A stretch of 64,000 nucleotides of DNA from an uncultured Legionella sp. (GTDB taxonomy: Bacteria; Pseudomonadota; Gammaproteobacteria; Legionellales; Legionellaceae): NCBI GenBank assembly GCA_902168255.1, contig CABHON010000013.1, positions 186,001 through 250,000 of the forward strand. The letters are read 5' to 3'. Within the stretch, counting starts at the first letter, position 1. Each line of letters starts with the position of its first letter. Below the pieces are notes generated by a model. That model made no database searches and was not told the DNA's origin. It worked only from the letters and a program-made list of their open reading frames with translations. This document shows, one piece after another, positions 26,526 to 35,868 of this stretch. Both the position numbers and the translations under genes were made by a program.

Positions 26526-27557
26526 CTAAGGAGTAAAAGGGTTTTCTTCTTCTTTAAAATCGGGAAAACTATATAATGATGAAGAATTTCTTCCAATACT
26601 CCTATTTGAGGAAGGTTGAAGGGCAAGCTGAGGGAGACGATTTAATGAAGTGCTTATTCTTCTTGGACTTCTACTTTGTTCTGACATGCTGTTAGTGTAA
26701 GTCGTTTGTTTCGTACTAACAGAATCAGAAAAATCATCGGGCAGAGGAGCAGGCATAGCTGCTATTGTTGATTGGGTAGATATGCAAGGATTGCATGACC
26801 AAAATGAAATAGCTGTGCGCTTGGTTGGTGTTTTTATAGTAACTGGCGCTGGTGGAATGACGACACCACGTTTGTTAGTAAATTCTATTTCTAATTGAGG
26901 CTCAGCAAGACAACCAAAAAAGCTGCGTGATGTTTGAAAAGGGTAACCGAGCCTTTCATAAGCATGTGCTATGGTGTCTTCAGTGCCTGAAAAAAGATGT
27001 AATTTAACATCTTTGGTTTTCAAATAAGGAAATAAATACCTGACATTAGTCATAAAAGTTTTTTGTTTTAACATGTCGGGATATAGGTTATCTCCGGGGT
27101 TTCCTAAATTACAATCTCCATGATAAAGAAATTTTTTTATCTTAGGCATTTTTTTACTCATTGCTTTTAATTCGACAATAAGCCTTTCTTTATCATTTAT
27201 ACGTTGCTCTTGAGTAAGAATACCTTCATTATTAACTTCCTCTTTAGAAAAAAATATTTTCTCTTTTTCGGGTAGCAGCGATAGCCCCACCGATTTTAAA
27301 CTTTTAAGAAAACTCAGTTCAGCAAACTCTTCTAAGGGAGATAAACCTGTAACTTGCTTTTGATTGGGATTAGTAGGAAGAAGAATTTGTTCTTCCATAG
27401 AAACTTTAACAGATGCTTTTCCGTCTGTTTTGTGTTTTGCAGCAAATACCCCGCATCTTCCAACAAGAACCACTTTTGATTCATGGGTGATGCCCGAAAA
27501 TAATTGTCCTGTGTCCTTTGAAAAGGAAGAAAATGTATGAAATGTTACTGTAGGCAT
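26526..27557 (-). CDS. Orphan protein with acidic C-terminal signal-like tail, candidate effector
   Basis: 343 residues from the ATG at 27557, preceded by CGAGGG; a TTG five codons upstream is the longest start. The N-terminal 240 residues look folded (SGITHESKVVLVGRCGVFAA; KIKKFLYHGDCNLGNPGD; TKDVKLHLFSGTEDTIAHAY). The C-terminal 100 are S/T/P-rich and end SFPDFKEEENPFTP, three glutamates about six residues from the end. This resembles Dot/Icm E-block tails. I recognise no family; HGD in YHGDCNLGNPGD recalls a kinase loop but the rest does not fit. Confidence 0.6.
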   Translation of the reverse strand: MPTVTFHTFSSFSKDTGQLFSGITHESKVVLVGRCGVFAAKHKTDGKASVKVSMEEQILLPTNPNQKQVTGLSPLEEFAELSFLKSLKSVGLSLLPEKEKIFFSKEEVNNEGILTQEQRINDKERLIVELKAMSKKMPKIKKFLYHGDCNLGNPGDNLYPDMLKQKTFMTNVRYLFPYLKTKDVKLHLFSGTEDTIAHAYERLGYPFQTSRSFFGCLAEPQLEIEFTNKRGVVIPPAPVTIKTPTKRTAISFWSCNPCISTQSTIAAMPAPLPDDFSDSVSTKQTTYTNSMSEQSRSPRRISTSLNRLPQLALQPSSNRSIGRNSSSLYSFPDFKEEENPFTP

Positions 27558-27762
27558 ATTCCCTCGTAGCAAAAAAGCTTTTTGTTGAGCATACTGCTCT
27601 TATTATTGAGAACAATCTTACCATCGAATTCTTAAATAAAAATTAATTTTTGCAAATTAAGGGTGTATATTTTTTTAAATAAGTAAACATACGTCAAATA
27701 ACTCATTGCGCTCTATTATTCTAGCATGTTAAAATTATAATTTTTGATTCTCAGGAGAATTT

Positions 27763-28329
27763 ATGTTTTTACAACGTGCTTTCCGCTCAACTTTCATTCC
27801 CACTCACTGGTTACAAAATAGTATTATTTGTTTAGGTGGGGCTGCTTTATTATCCCTATTAGCACAAATTGCCATTCCTTTACCTTTTACGCCAGTTCCC
27901 ATTACAGGACAAACATTAGGCGTTGCTTTATTAGCCTTAACATTAGGTCGCGCAAAAGGACTATCTTCTGTTATGCTTTATCTTTTAGCTGGTGCGGCTG
28001 GTTTACCTGTATTCGCTCAAGCGCACAGTGGCTTGGTGTTTGGTCCTACCATGGGTTATTTAATTGGTATGTTATTAGCTACTGTTCTCATGGGATCATT
28101 AGCAGATAAAGGCTGGACATCCTCTTTTAAAAAGACCTTATTAGCTGCTTTTATGGGAACAACGGTGACTTTTATCTTGGGTGTTGCTGTTTTAGCTTTC
28201 TTTATTCCAGCTAAAACCTTACTCCTAGCTGGTGTATTGCCTTTCCTACCCGGTGCATTAATCAAAGATACATTAGCTGCTACAGTAGCGCATAAAGTTC
28301 GTTCTACAATCTCTAAACATTCAAAATAA
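27763..28329 (+). CDS. bioY: Biotin transporter S-component BioY
   Basis: 188 residues, about six spans. AQIAIPLPFTPVPITGQTLG is the BioY signature, followed by AGAAGLPVFAQAHSGLVFGP and GYLIGMLLATVLMGSLADKG. BioY binds biotin in the inner membrane and works alone or with an ECF energizing module; no ecfA/T genes are in the window. AGGAG at 27752-27756, six bases before the ATG, is a strong ribosome site. Confidence 0.95.
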   Translation: MFLQRAFRSTFIPTHWLQNSIICLGGAALLSLLAQIAIPLPFTPVPITGQTLGVALLALTLGRAKGLSSVMLYLLAGAAGLPVFAQAHSGLVFGPTMGYLIGMLLATVLMGSLADKGWTSSFKKTLLAAFMGTTVTFILGVAVLAFFIPAKTLLLAGVLPFLPGALIKDTLAATVAHKVRSTISKHSK

Positions 28330-28343
28330 TAATTTTTTGTTTA

Positions 28344-28375
28344 ATGGGTAGCACATCGTGATCGTGTCTACCCAT
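28344..28375. terminator. Bidirectional hairpin between bioY and recN
   Basis: ATGGGTAG (28344-28351) pairs perfectly with CTACCCAT (28368-28375). The inner CAC/GTG lengthens the stem. It lies between two convergent genes. The minus-strand side is followed by an A/T-rich run. Confidence 0.6.
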
Positions 28376-28383
28376 AAGCCTGC

Positions 28384-30078
28384 CTATTTACATTCCGCAT
28401 TAGAATTTAATAAATCCGCTGCATGAGCCAACGTATTCGCAGTCATTTCTAAACCACCTAGCATACGGGCAATTTCATTTACTCGATTGGTTAAATTCAA
28501 TTCTTGTATATTAAACTGTGCTTTTGGTTGAGCATCTTGCTGAATAATCTTTTTCTCAACTAACAAATGTTGATGACCTTGTGCTGCGGTTTGAGGTTGA
28601 TGAGTAATGCATAACAGTTGAGATTTCTCCCCAAGCGTACGCAGTAACTTACCTACTACTGCCGCAGTATGTCCTCCAATCCCTACATCGATTTCATCAA
28701 ATAATCGGGTTAAATCTTGATTATGTTGTGTAGTAACAACTTCAATAGCTAAACTAATGCGGGATAACTCCCCACCTGATGCTACTTTAACTAATGGTCT
28801 CGAGGGTTGGCTAGGATTTGTAATAATATAATATTCCACTTTATCGTAACCATAAGAACGCAGTTGCCTTGTACTTTCCAAGTGAACCTCAAGCGTAGCA
28901 TGAGGCAATCCTAATTGGTGAAGCCATTGTGTGATTGCGTTGCCTAATTGAATAGCACTCTTTTTTCGACTTTCGGATAACTGCTGTGCATAGTGATGAT
29001 ACAATTCTTCAGCTTCTTTAAATTGCTTCTCGAGCTTTTCCTTTCTTTCTTGTCCGTGTTCAAATTCTGCTAATTCCGTGATTAACCGTTGCTGTAATGA
29101 TGGCAAGTCTTCCATTGTGGTGTGATGCTTTCGTGCAAGCGCATGTAATTGTTGAAGTCGTCGTTCTACTTGTTGTAATCGCTCCGGATCGGCTTCCGTT
29201 GATGATAATAAATGTTTTACTTCCGTCTCTGCTTCTTGGCATTGGATGGACATATTATTTAACAACAGATTTAAATTTTCCCAAGCTTCATAAGATTCTT
29301 TAGGTAAAAAATGTTGCGCTGATTGTAGCAAACTGCGTAATGACACTTCATCATCAGAAGCTAAAATTTGCTGAATACTTTGCGCTTGTTGAAGCCAATT
29401 ATCCACCTCGGACAATTGCTTATGCTCTTGGTGAAGTTGTATCGCTTCCCCTTCTATTAATTCAGCTTGATGCAACTCATCTAATTGGTATTGAAGCAAT
29501 GTACGATGGGCTAATTGTGTTTCTGATAAATGAGAAGATAGTTGTTCACATTCTAATTGCAATGCTTGGCAAATTTTATAATGTTTTAGTACCTGTTCAC
29601 ATTTTTCTATATGTTCGGCAAATTCATCTAATTGAGCTCGATGTGTATCTGATTTTAATAATGATTGATGTTCATGTTGGCCATGGATATCTAATAAATA
29701 TTGTGCTAATTCCCGTGTTTTTTGGATAGGAAATACTTGCCCATTAATAGTACTTCGGGAACGGCCATCTGCAGAAATAGTCCGGCGCAATACGCATTCA
29801 TGAATAATATCTTCTGCAGAAAGTAATTCTTGATCCAGTAGCCAACTTTTTGCTTTTATATTATGAGAGACCTCAAAAGAAGCGCTGATATCGCAGCGGT
29901 TTTCTCCTTGCTTAATGACTTGGCTATCGGCTCGCCCACCTGCAGCCAATTCCAAGGCATCCATAATAATAGATTTTCCAGCACCTGTTTCACCACTAAT
30001 AACCGTCATGCCGGGTTGGAAATCTAGCATTAACTCATCAATAATGACGTAATTTTTAACGTGCAAAGAAATAAGCAT
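28384..30078 (-). CDS. recN: DNA repair protein RecN
   Basis: 564 residues, full length SMC-like ATPase. Walker A VISGETGAGKSIIMDALELA lies near residue 30; signature SGGELSRISLAIEV and Walker B LTRLFDEIDVGIGGHTAAVV are near residues 440-480. A long coiled coil fills the middle. It helps repair double-strand breaks. The start overlaps the nadK stop (TAATG), the common nadK-recN arrangement. Confidence 0.97.
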   Translation of the reverse strand: MLISLHVKNYVIIDELMLDFQPGMTVISGETGAGKSIIMDALELAAGGRADSQVIKQGENRCDISASFEVSHNIKAKSWLLDQELLSAEDIIHECVLRRTISADGRSRSTINGQVFPIQKTRELAQYLLDIHGQHEHQSLLKSDTHRAQLDEFAEHIEKCEQVLKHYKICQALQLECEQLSSHLSETQLAHRTLLQYQLDELHQAELIEGEAIQLHQEHKQLSEVDNWLQQAQSIQQILASDDEVSLRSLLQSAQHFLPKESYEAWENLNLLLNNMSIQCQEAETEVKHLLSSTEADPERLQQVERRLQQLHALARKHHTTMEDLPSLQQRLITELAEFEHGQERKEKLEKQFKEAEELYHHYAQQLSESRKKSAIQLGNAITQWLHQLGLPHATLEVHLESTRQLRSYGYDKVEYYIITNPSQPSRPLVKVASGGELSRISLAIEVVTTQHNQDLTRLFDEIDVGIGGHTAAVVGKLLRTLGEKSQLLCITHQPQTAAQGHQHLLVEKKIIQQDAQPKAQFNIQELNLTNRVNEIARMLGGLEMTANTLAHAADLLNSNAECK

Positions 30079-30965
30079 TAGAAGTTTAAAGCCTCCCAGC
30101 TTAATTTAGAGCGTAAAGTCTCATAATAGTTATAAGTTAAAGGTTGTAAAAGACGTACTTTCCGCATAAATTTTTTAATGCAAATCCATTGATCAGGGTC
30201 CACCATTAAATGATCCTCGCCATCACAAATTAAGCGTGCAGATGATTCATTTGAGGAATTCATATAAATACGAAGCGAGTGAGGAATACCAAGCACCAAA
30301 GGACGGCTGCTTAGCGTATGGGGAAACATTGGCACCAAAGCAATAGCATCCATTGTTGGATGTAAAATGGGACCACCTCCTGACAAAGCATAAGCCGTAG
30401 AACCCGTGGGTGTGGCCACAATCAATCCATCCGCACGATAGCTGCTGATTAAGGCTTCATGATCAAATACTTCGAACTCAATCATAGACGGATCTTCTTG
30501 TCTTAACACAACATCATTTAAGGCTAATCGCTCATGTAATACTTGGTTGTCTTTATTTTGAACTTCAGCTTTTAGTAAAAAACGTTGTTCTTCAGCATAA
30601 TGTCCAGAAAAAACCTCATCTAATTTCCTTTCAGCTTCATTAGGGGCAATTGACGTTAAAAAACCTAACCTTCCACGATTAATGCCTACAATAGGAATAT
30701 CTTGTTGAACAGCTAATCGTGCGGCGCCTAACAAACTTCCATCTCCACCGACAACCACAATCAAATCATAGCAGTTTTCTGTTGTGGTAAAATCCGCCAC
30801 AGGCAAAGCTAAGTCAGCAAAATGTTTTGCCGTTTCACTTTCAAGAAAAATATTGAGTTTTTTATTATTTTCCCAATAAGCAATAAGACGTTTTAGAGTT
30901 TCATATACCCCTGTTGATGCCCGGCGCTGTCTCGCATATAAAACTATTTTATTGAATTTTTTCAT
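30078..30965 (-). CDS. nadK: NAD kinase
   Basis: 295 residues from the ATG at 30965 (MKKFNKIVLYARQRRAS), the normal family start. The frame is open for 68 more codons upstream through the palindromic repeat at 31058-31184, but that part is not family sequence. Signatures are LIVVVGGDGSLLGAARLA (GGDG) and RGRLGFLTSIAP, with DGLIVATPTGSTAYALSGGG (the NE/D and PTGSTAY motifs). It phosphorylates NAD to NADP. Operon with recN. Confidence 0.95.
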   Translation of the reverse strand: MKKFNKIVLYARQRRASTGVYETLKRLIAYWENNKKLNIFLESETAKHFADLALPVADFTTTENCYDLIVVVGGDGSLLGAARLAVQQDIPIVGINRGRLGFLTSIAPNEAERKLDEVFSGHYAEEQRFLLKAEVQNKDNQVLHERLALNDVVLRQEDPSMIEFEVFDHEALISSYRADGLIVATPTGSTAYALSGGGPILHPTMDAIALVPMFPHTLSSRPLVLGIPHSLRIYMNSSNESSARLICDGEDHLMVDPDQWICIKKFMRKVRLLQPLTYNYYETLRSKLSWEALNF

Positions 30966-31057
30966 GAAAGATATATTAACGTATGCGAAGCAATTTGGCG
31001 AGACACATTTTGAAGGAAAGCTGAAATAATTTAACCTCACTCTTTGAACACCTGCAC

Positions 31058-31184
31058 CTATACTCAAAGCAATTGAGTTTTCGGTGCGGCGCAGACCGAC
31101 ATGAGCACCGGAGTGTACAAATAGTACATGAGGATGCGAATGAGGGCTGCAACAAAACCGAAAATTCAAGTGCGCAGAGTATAG
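31058..31184. repeat. Palindromic repeat, copy A (127 bp)
   Basis: It starts CTATACTC and ends GAGTATAG. Inner inverted arms are TTGAGTTTTCGGT near the left and ACCGAAAATTCAA near the right. The centre has GTGTACAAATAGTACATGAG. It is the reverse complement orientation of copies at 45952 and 46102. Read on the minus strand it is open and in frame with nadK. Confidence 0.8.
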
Positions 31185-31241
31185 TTATCTTATTCGTTTT
31201 TTGTTATGATTCTTAGTTTTAATAGCACTCAAACAATAATC

Positions 31242-32648
31242 ATGACAAACAACGTTTATTCTATTTCTGATCTCTTGGCTGGAAAAGTTGCCGCTGATAA
31301 TAAAGTTACTATTAATGGCTGGGTAAAAACACGTCGGGATTCTAAAGCAGGTATTTCTTTTATTGCCACACATGATGGTTCATGTTTTGCACCAATTCAA
31401 GTAGTTGCCCCTAATACGTTGTCTAATTATCAAGATGAAGTGCTAAAACTTTCTGCCGGTTGTTCTATTACGGTGGAAGGCCAACTAGTTGATTCCCCTG
31501 CTCAAGGCCAAGCATTTGAAATTCAGGCAGATAAAGTAGTTGTTCATGGTTTTGTTGAAAATCCTGATACCTACCCTATTCAACCCAAACATCATACCCT
31601 TGAATACCTTAGGGAAGTGATGCATCTTCGTCCACGAACCAATACTATTTCTGCAGTAACCCGTGTGAGACATTGTTTAGCACAAGCTATTCATCGTTTT
31701 TTTGATGAAAAAGGTTTTTATTGGATTCACACCCCTATTATTACCACTAATGACTGCGAAGGTGCGGGAGAGTTATTACGGGTTGGTAATATTGATCTTC
31801 ATAAAGTTCCTAAAACATTAACAGGTGAAATAGATTTTTCACAGGATTTTTTTGGTAAAGAAGCTTTTTTAACCGTTTCAGGTCAGCTTAACGTTGAATC
31901 GTATTGTTTAGCAATGTCTAAAGTGTATACGTTTAGCCCTGCATTTCGTGCAGAAAACTCCAACACAAGTCGACATCTAGCTGAGTTTTGGATGGTTGAG
32001 CCTGAAATTGCTTTTGCCAATTTAACAGACATAAATAAGCTTTCTGAAGAATTATTGCGCTATGTCATTAAAACTGTTTTAGCTGAACGCGCTGATGATA
32101 TGGCTTTCTTTAATGATCGTATCGATAAACAATGCATCGAACGATTAGAGTTGTTACTAAGCTCACCATTTGAAGTTATGGATTACACTACTGCGGTGGA
32201 AATTCTTGAAAAAGCACCTAAAAAATTTGAATTTCCTGTTAATTGGGGATGTGATTTACAATCCGAACATGAACGTTATTTAGCCGAAGAATATGTAAAA
32301 CGCCCTCTTATTGTAAATAATTATCCGAAAGATATTAAAAGCTTTTACATGCGCCTGAATGATGATAATAAAACCGTTGCTGCGATGGATTTATTAGTGC
32401 CTGGCATGGGGGAGCTTATCGGTGGCAGCCAACGTGAAGAGCGCTTAGATAAATTAGTTCATCAGATGCAAACCCATGGTTTGGATCCAGAACAATACTC
32501 CTGGTACTGTGATCTCCGTCGTTATGGCACCACTCCACATGCTGGTTTTGGTATGGGATTTGAACGGCTTATTTGTTATGTCACTGGACTTAAAAACCTA
32601 CGGGATGTTATTCCTTTTCCAAGAACAGTAGGTCACGCTAACTATTAA
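31242..32648 (+). CDS. asnS: Asparaginyl-tRNA synthetase
   Basis: 468 residues from the ATG at 31242 ([15 protein letters not shown]); an ATG at 31206 would add twelve atypical residues. An OB-fold anticodon-binding domain ([20 protein letters not shown]) is followed by the class II core. Motif 2 is [20 protein letters not shown] and motif 3 [19 protein letters not shown]. Charges tRNA-Asn. Asn-type rather than Asp- or Lys-type from FRAENSNT. Confidence 0.97.
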   Translation: MTNNVYSISDLLAGKVAADNKVTINGWVKTRRDSKAGISFIATHDGSCFAPIQVVAPNTLSNYQDEVLKLSAGCSITVEGQLVDSPAQGQAFEIQADKVVVHGFVENPDTYPIQPKHHTLEYLREVMHLRPRTNTISAVTRVRHCLAQAIHRFFDEKGFYWIHTPIITTNDCEGAGELLRVGNIDLHKVPKTLTGEIDFSQDFFGKEAFLTVSGQLNVESYCLAMSKVYTFSPAFRAENSNTSRHLAEFWMVEPEIAFANLTDINKLSEELLRYVIKTVLAERADDMAFFNDRIDKQCIERLELLLSSPFEVMDYTTAVEILEKAPKKFEFPVNWGCDLQSEHERYLAEEYVKRPLIVNNYPKDIKSFYMRLNDDNKTVAAMDLLVPGMGELIGGSQREERLDKLVHQMQTHGLDPEQYSWYCDLRRYGTTPHAGFGMGFERLICYVTGLKNLRDVIPFPRTVGHANY

Positions 32649-32665
32649 AAGTAAAGAGATACGCA

Positions 32666-33502
32666 ATGAATAATGATACCTCTCTGCATTGGCATGTTTT
32701 TTTTATTTCTGATGGAACAGCCATTACCGTGGAAGCTTTAGGTCACAGCTTACTCACTCAATTTGAGAATATCTCTTTTACTGCAAAAACTATTCCCTAT
32801 GTAAACACCTCTGCAAAAATTGATGAAACCGTCGAGCTGATCAATCAATGTTATGCCAAAACAGGCAAAGCCCCTCTTATTTTCGCCTCCTTAGTGGAAG
32901 CCAATATGCGAGCTCAAATCAAAAATTGTAAAGGTCGTATTTTTGATTTGTTTGAAACTTTTTTGATACCAATGGAACAAGAATTGGGGGTGGTTTCCTC
33001 TCACACAATGGGAAAAACACACAGCATTCTTGATTCTACATCGTATAACTTAAGGATTGATGCCGTAAATTATACATTGGCACACGATGATGGTATCCAA
33101 GTGCAGCACTATTCAGAGGCCGATATTATTTTAGCAGGTGTTTCTCGCTCAGGAAAAACACCCACTTCATTATATTTAGCCCTTCAATTTGGCATTAAAG
33201 CAGCTAATTTTCCGTTTGTAGAAGAAATATATGAAAATATGTCGCTTCCGCAAGTATTACGTCCTTTTAAAACCAAAATTTTTGGTTTAACCATCAACCC
33301 TGAACGTTTATCCCAAATCCGAAGCGAGCGTCGCCCTAATAGTCAATATGCTGCTCTTGAACAATGTAAACGTGAAATTGAAGACGTCGAAAATATGTTT
33401 CGACAAGAAAAAATTCCCTTCTTGAATACGACATTTTGCTCTATTGAAGAAATATCAACCCGAATAATTGCCACCTCAGGCATTGAAAGAAAAATTTTAT
33501 GA
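32666..33502 (+). CDS. ppsR: PEP synthase regulatory protein (kinase/pyrophosphorylase)
   Basis: 278 residues of the DUF299 family. FFISDGTAITVEALGHSLL opens the protein and the P-loop-like AGVSRSGKTPTSLYLALQFG is the signature. It phosphorylates and dephosphorylates PEP synthase with ADP, linking gluconeogenesis to energy state. No ppsA is in the window. It follows asnS by 17 bases and overlaps mrcA by four (ATGA), so the three are probably one transcript. Confidence 0.93.
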   Translation: MNNDTSLHWHVFFISDGTAITVEALGHSLLTQFENISFTAKTIPYVNTSAKIDETVELINQCYAKTGKAPLIFASLVEANMRAQIKNCKGRIFDLFETFLIPMEQELGVVSSHTMGKTHSILDSTSYNLRIDAVNYTLAHDDGIQVQHYSEADIILAGVSRSGKTPTSLYLALQFGIKAANFPFVEEIYENMSLPQVLRPFKTKIFGLTINPERLSQIRSERRPNSQYAALEQCKREIEDVENMFRQEKIPFLNTTFCSIEEISTRIIATSGIERKIL

Positions 33503-35868
33503 AATCTTTTACTTTTTTTGAACAACGTTCCTTTTTACAACGCGCGTGCTTTTCCCTTTTAAGCCTCGTGGCTTTTCTTTTTATTGCGGTTGGCTGCATC
33601 TATCTTTATTTGCAAAGCCAATTACCAAGTGTAGATTTTTTGAAGGTTGTTCAACTTCAAACACCATTACGAATTTATAGCTTGGACGGCAAACTGATGG
33701 GTGAATATGGTCAAAAACGACGTACTCCAGTTTCCTATGACCAAATTCCCCAAACATTAGTTGAAGCAGTGCTCGCCACCGAAGATCGACGGTTCTTTCA
33801 ACATTCTGGCGTAGATATAGTAGGTTTAGCCCGTGCTAGTGTTGAATTAGTCAGAACGGGTGCAAAAACTCAAGGCGGTAGTACCATTACCATGCAGGTC
33901 GCACGGAATTTCTTTTTGACGCGTAAAAAATCATTCATGCGTAAATTAAATGAAATTATGTTGGCCATTAATATTGATCGCACATTAAGTAAAGAAAAAA
34001 TATTAGAGCTTTATTTAAACACCATTTATTTTGGAAATAGAGCCTATGGTGTAGCCGCTGCCGCTGACGTTTATTATGGAAAAACATTGGATCAACTGAC
34101 TCTTCCTGAAATGGCCATGTTAGCGGGACTTCCCCAAGCACCTTCAGCACATAACCCTTTATCCAATCCCGTGGTTGCCAAAGAGCGTCGTAATCATGTC
34201 CTTTTCCGTATGTATGAGGAAGGCATTATTACCGAATCTGCTTATCAAGAAGCGATTAAAACACCGTTAACTGAAAAATATCATGAGCGAAAAATTGAAG
34301 TTGATGCACCCTATGTAGCTGAAATGGTTCGTCAAGCGTTGTATCAAAAATTTGGACCTGATACTTATACACGAGGATATAAAGTTTATACGACTGTAGA
34401 TAGTAAATTACAAGAAAAAGCGAATGAAGTGCTTGAAAATGGCTTAATTGATTATGATAAACGTCATCGTTATCGTGGACCTGTAGGGCAAATTGATTTA
34501 ACCCAAGCTACCGATCTGACCACCAGAACAGCGGCTCTTAAAAAATTCCCTAATATTCATCAACTTTTTCCTGTAATGGTTACAGATTTTAATCAAAAAG
34601 CGCTTAAAGCCGTTTCAGTAGAAGGCCAAAATATCCTTATTCCTTCTGCTCGCATTGCATGGCGTTTAGCAGCGCATGCTTTAAAACCTGGCGATGTTGT
34701 ATACGTACAAGAATCAGCTCCTGGGGAATATTCATTAATACAAATTCCAGAAGTCCAAGGGGCTTTTGTTGCATTAAACTCAAAAACTGGCAGTATTGTA
34801 GCTTTAGATGGTGGTTTTGATTTTTATACCAATAACTTTAACCATGCCGCCCAAGCAATGCGCCAAGCTGGTTCAAGCTTTAAGCCTTTTATCTACTCTG
34901 CTGCGCTAGAAAAAGGATTTACCCTTGCTTCTGTTATTAATGATGCACCAGTAGTCATTCGTGAGCCAGGACAACCATTATGGCGTCCGCAAAACGACGA
35001 AAAGAAATTTTATGGCCCTACCCGTTTACGTATTGGTTTAACCAAATCACGTAACTTAGTCGCTATTCGATTATTATTGGCTATTGGTATCCCTTATACC
35101 ATTCATTATGTAGAACGATTTGGTTTTCTGGCAGAACAACTTCCTCCTACCCTTTCCCTTGCTTTAGGAACATTGGATGCTACGCCATTGCAAATGGCAA
35201 CAGGTTTTGCAACCTTTTCAAATGGTGGCTATAAAGTGGAACCTTATTTAATCGATCATGTAAGCGATGAGCAAGATCATATATTATTGAAATCTGAACC
35301 TCATGCAACTTGTACTGAAGCAAATGCTGATTCTAGCTTCTTGATTTCAGGTACATCCTGTCCAAAACCTATTATTACGCCACAAAATGCGTACTTAATG
35401 ACTTCAGTGATGGAAGATGTCATTGTATCTGGGACAGCGAGTAGCGCTAGCATATTAAAGCGTAAAGATTTAGCAGGAAAAACTGGTACCAGCAGTGATA
35501 TGAAAGATGCTTGGTTTATTGGATATAACCCGGATATAGTGGCTACTGTGTGGGTTGGCTATAGCCGTACTCAAAAATCTTTATATGAACATGGTGCTAA
35601 AGCCGCCTTACCTATTTGGATTAACTTTATGCAATATGCTTTAAAAGGCAAGCCTGATTTACCTTTTGCGATGCCTGAAGGTATTGTTAGCATGCGTATC
35701 AATCCTCGAACCGGTTTGCTGGCTAATACAGAGGAAAAGGACTCTATTTTTGAAGTATTTGAAGAAAAACATTTACCTTCAAAATATCCATTAAGCAGCG
35801 AGCCAGGTGGTGTAAATAGTAGCAGCCCTTATTCTCCTGATAATGAAAATGCTGAACCAATTTTTTAA
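33499..35868 (+). CDS. mrcA: Penicillin-binding protein 1A
   Basis: 789 residues. One N-terminal span (LSLVAFLFIAVGCIYLYL) anchors it in the inner membrane. GT51 glycosyltransferase: LATEDRRFFQHSGVDIVGLA with the catalytic Glu, then TQGGSTITMQVARNFFLTRK. OB-like insert, then transpeptidase: QAGSSFKPFIYSAALEKG (SxxK), LTKSRNLVAIRL (SxN) and AGKTGTSSDMKDAWFIGY (KTGT). It polymerises and cross-links peptidoglycan. Size is close to the Legionella homologue. Confidence 0.95.
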   Translation: MKSFTFFEQRSFLQRACFSLLSLVAFLFIAVGCIYLYLQSQLPSVDFLKVVQLQTPLRIYSLDGKLMGEYGQKRRTPVSYDQIPQTLVEAVLATEDRRFFQHSGVDIVGLARASVELVRTGAKTQGGSTITMQVARNFFLTRKKSFMRKLNEIMLAINIDRTLSKEKILELYLNTIYFGNRAYGVAAAADVYYGKTLDQLTLPEMAMLAGLPQAPSAHNPLSNPVVAKERRNHVLFRMYEEGIITESAYQEAIKTPLTEKYHERKIEVDAPYVAEMVRQALYQKFGPDTYTRGYKVYTTVDSKLQEKANEVLENGLIDYDKRHRYRGPVGQIDLTQATDLTTRTAALKKFPNIHQLFPVMVTDFNQKALKAVSVEGQNILIPSARIAWRLAAHALKPGDVVYVQESAPGEYSLIQIPEVQGAFVALNSKTGSIVALDGGFDFYTNNFNHAAQAMRQAGSSFKPFIYSAALEKGFTLASVINDAPVVIREPGQPLWRPQNDEKKFYGPTRLRIGLTKSRNLVAIRLLLAIGIPYTIHYVERFGFLAEQLPPTLSLALGTLDATPLQMATGFATFSNGGYKVEPYLIDHVSDEQDHILLKSEPHATCTEANADSSFLISGTSCPKPIITPQNAYLMTSVMEDVIVSGTASSASILKRKDLAGKTGTSSDMKDAWFIGYNPDIVATVWVGYSRTQKSLYEHGAKAALPIWINFMQYALKGKPDLPFAMPEGIVSMRINPRTGLLANTEEKDSIFEVFEEKHLPSKYPLSSEPGGVNSSSPYSPDNENAEPIF

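Noticed and set aside
28844-29729. Open frames on the plus strand opposite recN (e.g. 29097-29303, 29340-29729)
   Set aside because: They are shadows of the recN coding sequence and have no own signals.
30966-31169. 68-codon N-terminal extension of NadK
   Set aside because: Most of it is translation of palindromic repeat A; the family start (MKKFNKIVLY) is at 30965.
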